Source of the DNA: Pseudomonas fluorescens
Lineage (GTDB): Bacteria; Pseudomonadota; Gammaproteobacteria; Pseudomonadales; Pseudomonadaceae
Reading direction: 5' to 3'
NCBI RefSeq assembly: GCF_902497785.1
Contig: NZ_CABVHK010000002.1
Span: forward strand, 248,001-312,000
DNA length: 64,000 nucleotides
Position numbers and translations under genes: made by a program. Position 1 is the stretch's first letter; every line of letters begins with the position of its first letter. Shown here piece after piece: positions 1 to 12,962 of this stretch. Under the pieces are notes generated by a model. That model did no database searches and was not told the DNA's origin. It was given only the letters and a program-made list of their open reading frames with translations.

Positions 1-1008
1 GGCGATGGCGACGTCAATGACAGCCAGGGCAAAGCAGGTGCAGCGGCTAAATTCCGCATCTCCAAAACCGAGCTGAAAGTCGGCGACATGCAGCCAAGCA
101 CTGCTCCAGTGTTCGCTGTTGGCGGTTCCCGTATCCTTCCTCAAACTGCCAGCGGTTTCCAACTGCAGAGCAGCGAAGTCAAAGACCTTGACCTCGAAGC
201 CGGTCACTTCTACTCGGCAACCAGCCAGGACCGCAACGCTCGCGACGGCGGCCTGTATGCAACCTACGCTGGTGTAGAAGCCAACTCCATCGACTACTTC
301 GGCGGCAAATACGGCATCACCGACAATCTGAGCGCATCGCTCTACGGCGCCAAGCTGGAAGACGTCTGGAACCAGTACTACGCCAACCTGAACTACACCA
401 TTCCAATGGGTGGCGATCAGTCGTTGAACCTGGACGGTAACATCTACAACACCAAAGACACTGGCGATGCCAAAGCCGGTGACATCAGCAACACCACGTT
501 CTCCCTGGCTGCCGCTTTCTCGTTCCTGAAAGCGCACACCGTTACCGTCGCCTTCCAGAAGGTTAACGGTGACACCCCGTTCGACTACATCGGCGTGGGC
601 AAGAACAACCGTGGCGGCGACTCGATCTTCCTCGCCAACTCCATCCAGTACTCTGACTTCAACGCCCCGAACGAGAAGTCGGCCCAGATCCGTTACGATC
701 TGAAAATGGCTGAGTATGGCGTTCCTGGTCTGAGCTTCATGACCCGTTACGTTAAAGGTTGGGACATCGATGGCACCGGTCTGGCTGCCAACAGCCAATA
801 CCGCAATGACGACGGTGATCCGCTGTACGGTTCCGATGGCAAGCACAACGAAACCAACTTCGAGGCCAAGTACGTTGTTCAGTCTGGCCCGGCAAAAGAC
901 CTGTCCTTCCGTATTCGTCAAGCATGGCACTTCGCTAACGCTGACGAAGGTGAAGGCGACGTGAAAGAGTTCCGTTTCATCGTCGACTACCCGCTGTCGG
1001 TTTTGTAA
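1..1008 (+). CDS. OprD-family outer-membrane porin, 3' part only
   Basis: The frame is open from base 1, so the gene began upstream and 335 residues are visible; OprD porins are usually about 420-450 residues, so roughly the first quarter is missing. The visible part has the alternating polar/aromatic pattern of beta-strands and OprD-type wording such as GGSRILPQT, YGITDNLSASLYGAKLEDVW, GGDSIFLANSIQYSDF and FRFIVDYPLSVL at the C-terminus. Members of the family are substrate-specific channels for amino acids, peptides or small organic acids across the outer membrane. The substrate cannot be told from this fragment; OprE/OprQ-like subgroups are possible. A strong terminator follows directly. 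Confidence 0.88.
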   Translation, partial: GDGDVNDSQGKAGAAAKFRISKTELKVGDMQPSTAPVFAVGGSRILPQTASGFQLQSSEVKDLDLEAGHFYSATSQDRNARDGGLYATYAGVEANSIDYFGGKYGITDNLSASLYGAKLEDVWNQYYANLNYTIPMGGDQSLNLDGNIYNTKDTGDAKAGDISNTTFSLAAAFSFLKAHTVTVAFQKVNGDTPFDYIGVGKNNRGGDSIFLANSIQYSDFNAPNEKSAQIRYDLKMAEYGVPGLSFMTRYVKGWDIDGTGLAANSQYRNDDGDPLYGSDGKHNETNFEAKYVVQSGPAKDLSFRIRQAWHFANADEGEGDVKEFRFIVDYPLSVL

Positions 1009-1040
1009 TCGCATCCAGTTAGTTTGCGGTAACAAACAAA

Positions 1041-1069
1041 AAGGCCCATCTTCGGATGGGCCTTTTTTT
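1041..1069 (+). terminator. Rho-independent terminator of the porin gene
   Basis: Perfect 10-bp stem AAGGCCCATC / GATGGGCCTT with a TTCG tetraloop, followed by a T-run, 33 bases after the porin stop codon. The A-run on the left would let it also serve the convergent MscS gene. Confidence 0.9.
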
Positions 1070-1085
1070 GTTGCCGGTTTATTGC

Positions 1086-1928
1086 TTACTGCACCGCAGA
1101 TTCCTGAACCACTCGAATCACTCGCTGTGGAAACGGGATATCGATACCGGCCGTTTTCAACCGGTCACGGGATTGTTCATTGAACATGAACATTACATCC
1201 CAATAATCCGCCGTTTTGACCCACACCCGCAGGGAAACAGTAATCGAACTGTCGCCCAGGGTGGAAATTACCGCCTGCGGAGCCGGCTCAGCCAATATGC
1301 GTTCGTCCTTGGCCAGGTCCAGCAACACTTCACGGGCTTTCTGCAAGTCCGCTTCGTAATCAACACCGACATCAAACACCACCTTGCGGGTCGGCTGACG
1401 ATTAGTGTTGGTGATGATGCCGTTGGACAAGTTACCGTTTGGCACGATGATGGTTTTGTTGTCGCCTGTACGCAGCACGGTGTGGAAGATCTGAATGCTG
1501 TCGACGGTTCCGGCAACCCCCTGGGCTTCGATCCAGTCACCGATGCGGAACGGACGGAACAACAGAATCAGCACCCCACCGGCGAAGTTCGCCAGGCTGC
1601 CCTGCAAGGCCAGACCGATGGCCAGACCGGCCGCACCGATGGCGGCGACGAACGACGTGGTTTCCACACCGATCATCGACGCGACGCTGACGATCAGTAA
1701 CACCTTGAGAATGATGTTCGCCAGACTGCTGATAAAGCCTTGCAGCGCCAGGTCGGCGTTACGCAGCGCGAGCAGGCCGCCCAGTTTTTGTGTCACTTTG
1801 TTGATCAGCCACCAGCCGATGGCCAGTGTGATGATCGCCAGCAACACGCGGCTGCCGTACTCCATCATCATCGGGATCCAGGCTTGGGACGCCTTGACCA
1901 GATTGTCCACTTCAGCATTCAAGTCCAT
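1086..1928 (-). CDS. mscS: Small-conductance mechanosensitive channel, MscS family
   Basis: A 280-residue inner-membrane channel that opens on membrane tension to release solutes during osmotic downshock. Three hydrophobic segments lie at about residues 25-48, 65-88 and 92-125; the last carries the glycine/alanine-rich pore helix pattern (AAIGAAGLAIGLALQGSLAN) diagnostic of MscS TM3. The soluble part contains FRPFRIGDWIE and the PNG motif (IVPNGNLSN) of the vestibule domain. Length matches E. coli MscS (286). AGGAGA lies 7 bases before the ATG. It starts 18 bases after the yajQ stop on the same strand, so the two are probably co-transcribed. Confidence 0.93.
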   Translation of the reverse strand: MDLNAEVDNLVKASQAWIPMMMEYGSRVLLAIITLAIGWWLINKVTQKLGGLLALRNADLALQGFISSLANIILKVLLIVSVASMIGVETTSFVAAIGAAGLAIGLALQGSLANFAGGVLILLFRPFRIGDWIEAQGVAGTVDSIQIFHTVLRTGDNKTIIVPNGNLSNGIITNTNRQPTRKVVFDVGVDYEADLQKAREVLLDLAKDERILAEPAPQAVISTLGDSSITVSLRVWVKTADYWDVMFMFNEQSRDRLKTAGIDIPFPQRVIRVVQESAVQ

Positions 1929-1946
1929 CGAGATTCTCCTGAAAAA

Positions 1947-3490
<1,544 letters not shown>

Positions 3491-3535
3491 GCAGCGGCTA
3501 CGCTGGCCACTGGTTCCTTTTCAGCGATAACCCTG

Positions 3536-5572
3536 ATGCCATTGCGTGAACGCCTTGAAAACCTGCCGGTCGGCCAGAAACTGCTGGCCGCCCTGCTGGT
3601 GCTGTTGACCACCGTTCTGCTGGTCGCCAACCTGACGTTTATCAGCGCCGCGTATTACATTTCCCAGGAAAGCATGGCCCCCCAGGCCTTGCAGACCATC
3701 GGCCGACTGGTGTCCAACCCCAGCCTGGTGGCCGAAGCGCTGCAGTCACCGCAAAGCGCCGAACGCCTGCTCAATGAACTCAACAGTTATTCACCGCTGC
3801 GCGCTGCGGCGCTGTATGACGGCAAGGGCGAACGCCTGGCACAGTTGCAACACGGCGATAAACTGTCCCTGCCGGAGCGTTACCGGCACATCGAATCCTG
3901 GCAAGCGAGCGAGTTTCGCAGCAATCAACTGATCACCCTGCCCCGCCCCGGCACCGCGCCCGGCCACTTGCTCCTGGTCGCCAGCAGCGAACTGCCGATG
4001 GCCTTCTACACCGGGACCCTGACGGCCAGCCTCGGGATTCTGATCTTCAGTGTTCTGTTGTGGCTGGTGATCGCCCGGCAGATCAAACGCCTGATCACCC
4101 GGCCGATCCACCAACTGGAAGAATTGTCGCGGCAAGTGACCCGCGAAGAGAACTACGCCCTGCGCGCCTCTCGCGGCAACCATGACGAAATCGGCAGTCT
4201 CGCCGAAGCGTTCAACACCATGCTCTCGCGTATCGAAGCGCGGGAGCAGCAACTGAAACGGGCGCGGGACGATTCCCAGGCTGCTTACGATCAGGCCCAG
4301 GGCCTGGCCGAGGAAACCCGCCACACCAACCGCAAACTCGAACTCGAAGTTCAGGTGCGCAGCAAGATCGAGAAGAAACTCACCGGGTTCCAGAACTACC
4401 TCAACAGCATCATTGACTCCATGCCGTCGGCGCTGATTGCCCTCGACGAGCAACTCTATGTGACGCAATGGAATCAGGAGGCCAGCGCCCTGTCCGGCAC
4501 GCGCCTGGACGAAGCATTGAACCAGCCGATCTTCCTCGCCTTCGAGCCGCTGAAGCCATTTTTGCCGCAACTCAAGCAAACCGTCGAGCAGCACACCGTC
4601 GCGAAAATCGAGCGTGTGACCTGGTTCAAGGACGACGAACCCAAGCATTACGCCCTGACCTTTTACCCGCTGATGGGCGGCGCCGGCCGGGGCGTGGTCA
4701 TCCGCATCGACGACATTACCCAGCGCCTGTCGCTGGAAGAAATGATGGTGCAGTCGGAAAAAATGCTTTCAGTCGGTGGCCTCGCCGCCGGCATGGCCCA
4801 CGAGATCAACAACCCGCTGGGCGCAATCCTGCACAACGTGCAAAACATCCGCCGACGACTCTCCCCCGATCTGCCAAAAAACCTCGAACAGGCCGAACAG
4901 GTCGGCATTGAGCTGGAAACGGTCAACCAGTACCTGAAAGCACGTGAAGTGCCGCAATTGCTCGACGGTATTCAACAGGCCGGCGCGCGGGCGGCGAAAA
5001 TCGTCACGCACATGCTCAGCTTCAGCCGCCGCAGCACCCGGCAAATGGCGCCGTGCGACTTGCCGGCCTTGATCGATCAGGCAGTGGAAATCGCCGGCAA
5101 TGACTTTGATCTGGCGATCGGTTTCGACTTCAAGGGCCAGGCCATTATTCGCCAATTCGATCCCGCGCTCGGCCCGGTGCCCGGCACTGCCAACGAACTC
5201 GAGCAAGTGCTGCTCAATTTGCTGAAAAACGCCGCACAAGCTATTCACCAGCGCGAAGACGACCGCGAGCCGGGGCGGATCATCCTGCGCACGAAGCTGA
5301 ATCCGCCGTGGGCGGAAATCCAGGTCGAGGACAACGGCATCGGCATGAGCGAGAGCGTGCGCAAACGCACGTTCGAGCCGTTCTTTACCACCAAGGAAAT
5401 TGGTCAGGGCACCGGTCTTGGCCTGTCGGTCTCGTATTTCATCATCACCAACAACCACAAGGGACAGATGGAAGTGCAGTCGACCCTGGGCCAGGGCACG
5501 TGCTTCACCTTGCGCCTGCCGTTGGCGAGCACCCCGCTTGTCTCTCAAGAACTCAATCAGCTATCGAGGTAA
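3536..5572 (+). CDS. Membrane sensor histidine kinase (HAMP-PAS-HisKA-HATPase)
   Basis: A 678-residue kinase. A membrane segment at about 15-40, a periplasmic domain of about 120 residues and a second membrane segment at about 163-181 are followed by a HAMP linker (to about 237), a coiled coil, a PAS domain (about 283-395), the phosphoacceptor box AHEINNPLG with His422, and the catalytic domain with N-box NLLKNAAQAI, G1 DNGIGM, F-box FEPFFTTK and G2 GTGLGLS. All catalytic boxes look intact. No response regulator is adjacent, so it is an orphan here; by gene order it corresponds to the PAO1 kinase lying between panE and the adenosyltransferase region. The stop overlaps the ribosome site of the next gene, which starts 2 bases later. 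Confidence 0.9.
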   Translation: MPLRERLENLPVGQKLLAALLVLLTTVLLVANLTFISAAYYISQESMAPQALQTIGRLVSNPSLVAEALQSPQSAERLLNELNSYSPLRAAALYDGKGERLAQLQHGDKLSLPERYRHIESWQASEFRSNQLITLPRPGTAPGHLLLVASSELPMAFYTGTLTASLGILIFSVLLWLVIARQIKRLITRPIHQLEELSRQVTREENYALRASRGNHDEIGSLAEAFNTMLSRIEAREQQLKRARDDSQAAYDQAQGLAEETRHTNRKLELEVQVRSKIEKKLTGFQNYLNSIIDSMPSALIALDEQLYVTQWNQEASALSGTRLDEALNQPIFLAFEPLKPFLPQLKQTVEQHTVAKIERVTWFKDDEPKHYALTFYPLMGGAGRGVVIRIDDITQRLSLEEMMVQSEKMLSVGGLAAGMAHEINNPLGAILHNVQNIRRRLSPDLPKNLEQAEQVGIELETVNQYLKAREVPQLLDGIQQAGARAAKIVTHMLSFSRRSTRQMAPCDLPALIDQAVEIAGNDFDLAIGFDFKGQAIIRQFDPALGPVPGTANELEQVLLNLLKNAAQAIHQREDDREPGRIILRTKLNPPWAEIQVEDNGIGMSESVRKRTFEPFFTTKEIGQGTGLGLSVSYFIITNNHKGQMEVQSTLGQGTCFTLRLPLASTPLVSQELNQLSR

Positions 5573-5574
5573 CC

Positions 5575-6156
5575 ATGGGCTTTCGCTTGTCGAAGATTTA
5601 CACCCGAACCGGCGACACCGGCGAAACCGGCCTGGGTGACGGCCGCCGCGTGCCCAAAGACCATCCGCGGATCGAGGCCATCGGCGAAGTCGATACGCTG
5701 AACAGTCAGGTCGGTGTGTTGCTGGCCGGGCTGGAGGCTGAAAGCGCTACGTTTGCAGGGTTGAAAGAAGTGATTGAAGTATTGGCGCCGTGTCAGCATC
5801 GACTGTTCGATCTGGGCGGAGAGCTGGCGATGCCTGTGTATCAGGCGCTGAACGCGGCGGAGATCGAGCGCCTGGAAGCGGCGATTGATCGGTGGAATGA
5901 AGAGCTGGGCCCCCTGGAAAATTTCATTCTGCCGGGCGGGTCTGCGCTGATTGCCCAGGCCCATGTGTGCCGCAGCCTGGCGCGCAGTGCCGAGCGCCGG
6001 TGTCAGCAGTTGAATGCGGTTGAGCCGTTGGCCGGGGTTGGCCTGGCGTACATCAATCGGCTGTCGGATGTGTTGTTTGTGGTGGCGCGGGTGATTGCGA
6101 AGCGGCAGGGGATTGCGGAGATTTTGTGGCAGCCGGTGGTGAAGCCTGAGGTTTAG
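5575..6156 (+). CDS. Cob(I)yrinic acid a,c-diamide adenosyltransferase, PduO type
   Basis: A 193-residue enzyme that transfers the adenosyl group of ATP to cob(I)alamin to make coenzyme B12. Diagnostic blocks are IYTRTGDTGETGLGDGRRVPKDHPR at the N-terminus (ATP binding), VDTLNSQVG, LFDLGGEL, and the arginine-rich HVCRSLARSAERRC helix followed by INRLSDVLFVVAR. Length matches the family. The ATG used is 2 bases after the kinase stop, with GAGG overlapping that stop, so translation is probably coupled to the kinase. Further in-frame starts upstream lie inside the kinase gene and are not credible. Confidence 0.93.
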   Translation: MGFRLSKIYTRTGDTGETGLGDGRRVPKDHPRIEAIGEVDTLNSQVGVLLAGLEAESATFAGLKEVIEVLAPCQHRLFDLGGELAMPVYQALNAAEIERLEAAIDRWNEELGPLENFILPGGSALIAQAHVCRSLARSAERRCQQLNAVEPLAGVGLAYINRLSDVLFVVARVIAKRQGIAEILWQPVVKPEV

Positions 6157-6180
6157 TTGGCGCTTTTAAGAACGCCATCG

Positions 6181-6284
6181 TCGGAACGCCGCCCGGAGCC
6201 GGCTCGCTCCCACAGGTTCAGTAGTGCTCACATTTTTTGTGTACAACCCCGATCACTGTGGGAGCGAGCCTGCTCGCGATGAGG
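6181..6284. repeat. Paired REP-type palindromic repeats (GTGGGAGCGAGC family)
   Basis: Two oppositely oriented copies of the GGAGCGAGCCTGCTCGCGA element face each other across about 50 bases between convergent genes. The left copy is a variant (GCCCGGAGCCGGCTCGCTCC). Such pairs form long hairpins and often lie downstream of genes in fluorescent pseudomonads. Confidence 0.85.
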
Positions 6285-6304
6285 CCAGCAAACTCACCGC
6301 AGCA

Positions 6305-7249
6305 TCAAGCCTCAGGCCAGAACGCCCGAATCCCCGCCACACCTTGGGCGCCTGCTGCCCAAGCTTTATCAACCTGTGTCGGCCCAACGCCACCCAGCAA
6401 AAACACCGGCTTGCTAAAGCCCTCGATCAACACCGAAGCCTGTTCCCAACCCAACGGTTGAGCCTGCGGATGCGTCAAGGTCGGCTGTACCGGTGACAAG
6501 GTCACAAAGTCCACCCCCATCTGCTCCGCCAGCGCCAGTTCTTCGGCGTTGTGGCAGGACGCCGCCAACCAGCGCGACGCGGGCAACGGTCGCCCGGCAG
6601 CCGCGTACTTGCGCAACTGCGCCGAGGTGATGTGCCAGCCCGCCGACGGGAAATCGCCGAGCCATTCGAACGGCCCCTTGATCATCAATTGCGCCTTGCC
6701 GGCACACAGTCCCGCGGCATCTACCGCCAGATCGCGGTACTTCGGATCGTAGCCATTAGGCGCCCGCAGCTGAATCAGCTTGATCCCGCCCGCGATCGCT
6801 TTCTGAATCCCGCGCAGCAGGGCCGGGGTTTCCAGATCTTCGGGGGTAATCAGGTACTGCGCCGGCAAGCGCGCCGCCGCGACAATCGGCTGGTTGGCCG
6901 CCGGAAACTCATAATTCAACAGGTCACGCGGCGCCACCCACTCCAACGGCTGCCCTTCGGCACCGTGGGGTTCGCCGGTAAACTGCGAGACCTCCCAGAC
7001 ATCCAGCAACACTTGCTTGTCCGGGTAGTCATGGCGAACCTTGATCAGCGGCCGGGCCGCGTTGACCACAATCCCCAACTCTTCATGAAGCTCGCGGGCC
7101 AGCGCAGTCTCGACGGATTCGTCAGCCTCGACCTTGCCACCCGGAAACTCCCACAGACCGCCCTGATGCTGAGTGTCGGCACGGCGGGCGATCAGAATCT
7201 TGCCGCTGCTATCGCGGATGACGGCGGCGGCTACGTGTACTCGCTTCAC
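6305..7249 (-). CDS. mutT: Nudix hydrolase fused to a thiamine-phosphate-synthase-like domain (MutT-type)
   Basis: A 314-residue two-domain protein. Residues 1-130 are a Nudix hydrolase with a complete Nudix box, starting GGKVEADESVETALARELHEE and ending LGI; MutT-type enzymes hydrolyse oxidised dGTP. Residues about 140-314 resemble the ThiE/TenI barrel (LIQLRAPN, GWHITSAQL, FVTLSPV, PVFLLGGVG). This fusion is known in Pseudomonas. I chose the GTG at 7249: it has GGAGG 7 bases upstream and forms a GTGA overlap with the stop codon of the GST gene, implying translational coupling. An ATG 17 codons upstream lies inside the GST gene. Whether the second domain still makes thiamine phosphate is not known. 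Confidence 0.9.
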   Translation of the reverse strand: MKRVHVAAAVIRDSSGKILIARRADTQHQGGLWEFPGGKVEADESVETALARELHEELGIVVNAARPLIKVRHDYPDKQVLLDVWEVSQFTGEPHGAEGQPLEWVAPRDLLNYEFPAANQPIVAAARLPAQYLITPEDLETPALLRGIQKAIAGGIKLIQLRAPNGYDPKYRDLAVDAAGLCAGKAQLMIKGPFEWLGDFPSAGWHITSAQLRKYAAAGRPLPASRWLAASCHNAEELALAEQMGVDFVTLSPVQPTLTHPQAQPLGWEQASVLIEGFSKPVFLLGGVGPTQVDKAWAAGAQGVAGIRAFWPEA

Positions 7250-7878
7250 TGCCCGACCTCCTCCAGACCTGCTTTCTGCCACGCCTTGAAGGCAGGCCAT
7301 TGGTAGATCGTTTCAACATAGGCTTCGGCTGCCGCCGGCAATTTCACCTGGTAGGTGCGCAAACGCACGGCAATCGGCGCGAAGAACGCATCGGCCAGGG
7401 TCGCTCGGCCAAACAGGTACGGGCCGGTTTCAGTCGAAGCGGCGCGACACTCGGCCCACAACGCCAGCATGCGCTCGATGTCTGCCTGGACGTCCGCCGG
7501 GACCGGCGACAACGGTGCGTCGCGGCTCAGGTCGAACGGCATGTTGCCGCGCATGGCGAAGAATCCGGCGTGCATCTGCGCGCACGCCGAACGCGCCTGG
7601 GCGCGCGCGGCAACGTCTTCGGGCCAGAGACCGGCTTCGGGGAATTGCTCGGCCAGGTACTCGGCAATCGCCAGGGAATCGGCGATGGTGCCGTGTTCGG
7701 TTTTCAGCAGCGGAACTTTGGCGGTCGGCGAATGCTTGAGCAGCTGTTCGCGGGTGTCGGGCTGGTTGAGTTTGATCAATTCTTCGGTGTAAGAAGCGCC
7801 AGCCAGCTCGAGGGCCAATGCGCCGCGCAGGGACCAGGAGGAATACAGTTTGTCGCCGATGATCAGGTGAAGGCTCAT
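7246..7878 (-). CDS. Glutathione S-transferase family protein
   Basis: A 210-residue cytoplasmic protein with an N-terminal thioredoxin-like domain (LIIGDKLYSSWSLRGALALELAG, with the serine/SSWS region as likely glutathione-contact site, and PTAKVPLLKTEHGTIADSLAIAEYL with the cis-proline VP and the SLAI gamma-glutamyl-binding motif) and a C-terminal helical domain (LFGRATLADAFFAPIAVRL). The family conjugates or reduces substrates with glutathione; the substrate is unknown. It is the first gene of a pair with the Nudix gene, joined by a 4-base stop/start overlap. Confidence 0.9.
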   Translation of the reverse strand: MSLHLIIGDKLYSSWSLRGALALELAGASYTEELIKLNQPDTREQLLKHSPTAKVPLLKTEHGTIADSLAIAEYLAEQFPEAGLWPEDVAARAQARSACAQMHAGFFAMRGNMPFDLSRDAPLSPVPADVQADIERMLALWAECRAASTETGPYLFGRATLADAFFAPIAVRLRTYQVKLPAAAEAYVETIYQWPAFKAWQKAGLEEVGQ

Positions 7879-7933
7879 GTTCGGGACCTTTGATTAGGGG
7901 GACAGGCCAGAAGCTTTGGTGTCTGGTCGGCCG

Positions 7934-8028
7934 TCATCGCGGGCAAGCCCGCTCCCACAGAATTTGTGTCGGCCATCAATTGTATGGCTGACTCGGTCAC
8001 TGTGGGAGCGGGCTTGCCCGCGATGGGG
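7934..8028. repeat. Paired REP-type palindromic repeats (GTGGGAGCGGGC family)
   Basis: TCATCGCGGGCAAGCCCGCTC and its inverted partner GAGCGGGCTTGCCCGCGATG face each other across about 50 bases, between argJ and the GST gene (same strand). Likely downstream hairpin of argJ. Confidence 0.9.
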
Positions 8029-8039
8029 TCAACACGGTC

Positions 8040-9257
8040 TTACGTACGGTACTCGGCGTTGATCTTGACGTATTCGTGGGACAGGTCGGTGGTCCAGATG
8101 GTTTCGCTGCAATCGCCGCGACCCAGTTCGATGCGAATGGTGATTTCTTCCTGCTGCATCACCGCTGCGCCCTGCGCTTCGGTGTAAGTCGAAGCGCGAG
8201 CGCCACGGCTGGCGATGCACACGTCGCCGAGGAACACGTCGATCTTGCTCACGTCCAGGTTCGGCACGCCGGCACGGCCGACAGCGGCGAGGATACGGCC
8301 CCAGTTCGGGTCGGACGCGAACAGCGCGGTTTTGATCAGCGGCGAGTGCGCCACGGTGTAACCGACGTCCAGGCATTCCTGGTGATTGCCGCCGCCATTG
8401 ACTTCAACCGTCACGAACTTGGTCGCGCCTTCGCCATCGCGAACGATCGCCTGGGCGACGTCCATGCACACCTCGAACACCGCCTGCTTGAGCTTGGCGA
8501 ACAATTCACCGGTGGCGGTGGTGATTTCCGGCAGTGCCGCCTGACCGGTAGCAATCAGCATGCAGCAGTCGTTGGTCGAGGTGTCGCCGTCGATGGTGAT
8601 GCGGTTGAACGACTTGTTGGCGCCGTCCAGCATCAGGTTTTGCAACACCTCGCGGGAGACTTTGGCGTCGGTGGCGATGTAGCCGAGCATCGTCGCCATG
8701 TTCGGGCGAATCATGCCCGCGCCTTTGCTGATGCCGGTGACGGTGATGGTCACGCCGTCATGCTGGAACTGGCGGCTGGCACCTTTTGGCAGGGTGTCGG
8801 TGGTCATGATGCCGGTGGCGGCGGCTTCCCAATTGTTCACCGACAGATCGTCGAGCGCCGCTTGCAACGCGCCTTCGATCTTCTCGACCGGCAATGGCTC
8901 GCCGATCACACCGGTGGAGTACGGCAGCACCAGGCTGGCATCGACGCCGGTCAGTTCAGCCAGTTTCGCGCACGTGCGCTCGGCAGCGGCCAGGCCTGGC
9001 TCGCCAGTGCCGGCGTTGGCGTTGCCGGTATTGGTCAGCAGGTAACGTACCGGCCCTTGTACACGTTGCTTGGCGAGGATCACCGGAGCGGCGCAAAAAG
9101 CGTTCAGGGTGAACACGCCGGCCACGGTCGAACCTTCGGCGCAGCGCATGACCACGACATCCTTGCGCCCCGGGCGCTTGATGCCCGCCGAGGCGATACC
9201 GAGTTCAAAACCGGCAACCGGGTGCAACGTTGGCAAAGGACCAAGACCAACAGCCAT
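8040..9257 (-). CDS. argJ: Bifunctional ornithine acetyltransferase / N-acetylglutamate synthase
   Basis: A 405-residue enzyme of arginine synthesis that moves the acetyl group from N-acetylornithine to glutamate, and in bifunctional forms also makes N-acetylglutamate from acetyl-CoA. It is made as a precursor that cuts itself at an Ala-Thr bond; the motif [20 protein letters not shown] is present, with the ATML cleavage site whose threonine becomes the N-terminal nucleophile. Other blocks: [13 protein letters not shown] near the N-terminus, [11 protein letters not shown] and [18 protein letters not shown] in the second subunit. The ATG at 9257 ([13 protein letters not shown]) has GAGG upstream; five extra in-frame codons upstream were left out. 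Confidence 0.96.
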   Translation of the reverse strand: MAVGLGPLPTLHPVAGFELGIASAGIKRPGRKDVVVMRCAEGSTVAGVFTLNAFCAAPVILAKQRVQGPVRYLLTNTGNANAGTGEPGLAAAERTCAKLAELTGVDASLVLPYSTGVIGEPLPVEKIEGALQAALDDLSVNNWEAAATGIMTTDTLPKGASRQFQHDGVTITVTGISKGAGMIRPNMATMLGYIATDAKVSREVLQNLMLDGANKSFNRITIDGDTSTNDCCMLIATGQAALPEITTATGELFAKLKQAVFEVCMDVAQAIVRDGEGATKFVTVEVNGGGNHQECLDVGYTVAHSPLIKTALFASDPNWGRILAAVGRAGVPNLDVSKIDVFLGDVCIASRGARASTYTEAQGAAVMQQEEITIRIELGRGDCSETIWTTDLSHEYVKINAEYRT

Positions 9258-9319
9258 GAATGCGCTCCTCAATAAATGATGTCTGCACCGCTTTCAGGAA
9301 CAACGGTGGTGTAAATGGC

Positions 9320-9352
9320 AAAACGCCGCGACGGCTGATGCCGGTCGCGGCG
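9320..9352 (-). terminator. Likely Rho-independent terminator of secA
   Basis: Read on the minus strand, a 9-bp stem CGCCGCGAC / GTCGCGGCG with an 11-base loop is followed by TTTTG. It lies just downstream of the secA stop and upstream of argJ. The T-run is short. Confidence 0.6.
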
Positions 9353-9379
9353 CGGGTATTTCAGCGTATGAAACGGGGT

Positions 9380-12115
<2,736 letters not shown>

Positions 12116-12422
12116 ATCGGCAGGATCTTCCACACTAAAGGGATGGAGGGCGGCCCCGTGAGTCGCCCGTGCAGCCCTCATGGCCGCATGCGAACGAGCA
12201 TTCTACCCGGAAACGGTGGTGAGGAAAGTGGCGTTATTCCACGATGCTGGCACAGCGCTGTGACGGGGCTCACTTAAAATAAGGGCTTTTTACTGAACTT
12301 CAAGCCATCCACGGCAGAAGTTACTTATTGATTTAATGGGTAAAGCGCTCGCAAAGCAATGGGTCGGGCGCATCCGGCGCTTTCTGCTACCATGGCGCCT
12401 CTGTTACTTCAGGTGTCTGATC
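12116..12422. other. Divergent intergenic region between secA and the DciA-family gene
   Basis: About 300 bases must hold the promoters of both genes. The right half is A/T-richer (around CACTTAAAATAAGGGC and TTACTTATTGATTTAATGGG). I could not place a convincing -35/-10 pair, and see no repeat or RNA gene. Confidence 0.5.
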
Positions 12423-12878
12423 ATGGCATTTCGCCCTCTTACGGCCAGAGCACCCGCCGTTCTGCTTCGCGAAGCCAAACCGCTGAAAGCCATTTTTGGC
12501 CACGCTCAACGCCTGGGTCATTTACAACGTCTGGTGGAAAGCCAATTGCAGCCCGCCGCGCGCGAACATTGCCATGTGGCGTCGTGGCGCGAAGGCAGTT
12601 TGTTGCTGATTGTCACCGACGGTCATTGGGCGACTCGCCTGCGCTATCAACAGAAACGCCTGCAACGGCAGTTACAGATGTTTGACGAATTCGCCAGCCT
12701 GACGCGGATTCTGTTCAAGGTGCAGCCGCCGACCGTCCAGCAAGGGGCGGTCGGACATACCATCAGTTTGTCGACGGATGCCGGCGCGACGATTCAGGCG
12801 ACGGCGGACGGGATCAGTGATCCCAACCTTCGGGCAGCGCTGGAACGATTGGCGGCGCACGCCAAGCCCAAGGACTAG
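12423..12878 (+). CDS. dciA: DciA family (DUF721) replicative helicase loader/operator
   Basis: A 151-residue basic protein with the DUF721 layout: an N-terminal segment LKAIFGHAQRLGHLQRLVE followed by a KH-like core ending CHVASWREGSLLLIVTDGHWATRLRYQQKRL. DciA is the widespread bacterial protein that interacts with the replicative helicase DnaB where DnaC/DnaI loaders are absent. The ATG at 12423 gives MAFRPLTARAPAVLLREAK, typical of the family; 29 extra codons upstream are unlikely. It is transcribed away from secA. The C-terminal 50 residues look low-complexity and disordered. Confidence 0.8.
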   Translation: MAFRPLTARAPAVLLREAKPLKAIFGHAQRLGHLQRLVESQLQPAAREHCHVASWREGSLLLIVTDGHWATRLRYQQKRLQRQLQMFDEFASLTRILFKVQPPTVQQGAVGHTISLSTDAGATIQATADGISDPNLRAALERLAAHAKPKD

Positions 12879-12886
12879 GCAAGTTC

Positions 12887-12958
12887 AAAAGATCGCAGCC
12901 TTCGGCAGCTCCTACAGGGTTCACTCAATGTAGGAGCTGCCGCAGGCTGCGATCTTTT
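12887..12958. repeat. Large palindrome, GATCGCAGCC..GGCTGCGATC family
   Basis: Arms AAAAGATCGCAGCCTTCGGC and its near-perfect complement enclose about 20 bases between two convergent genes (dciA and the HerA-like gene). With A-run and T-run at the ends it could act as a bidirectional terminator. Confidence 0.85.
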
Positions 12959-12962
12959 GCAT

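Noticed and set aside
3536..5572. Two-component pair with a neighbouring regulator
   Set aside because: Searched both sides; no receiver-domain protein lies next to the kinase.
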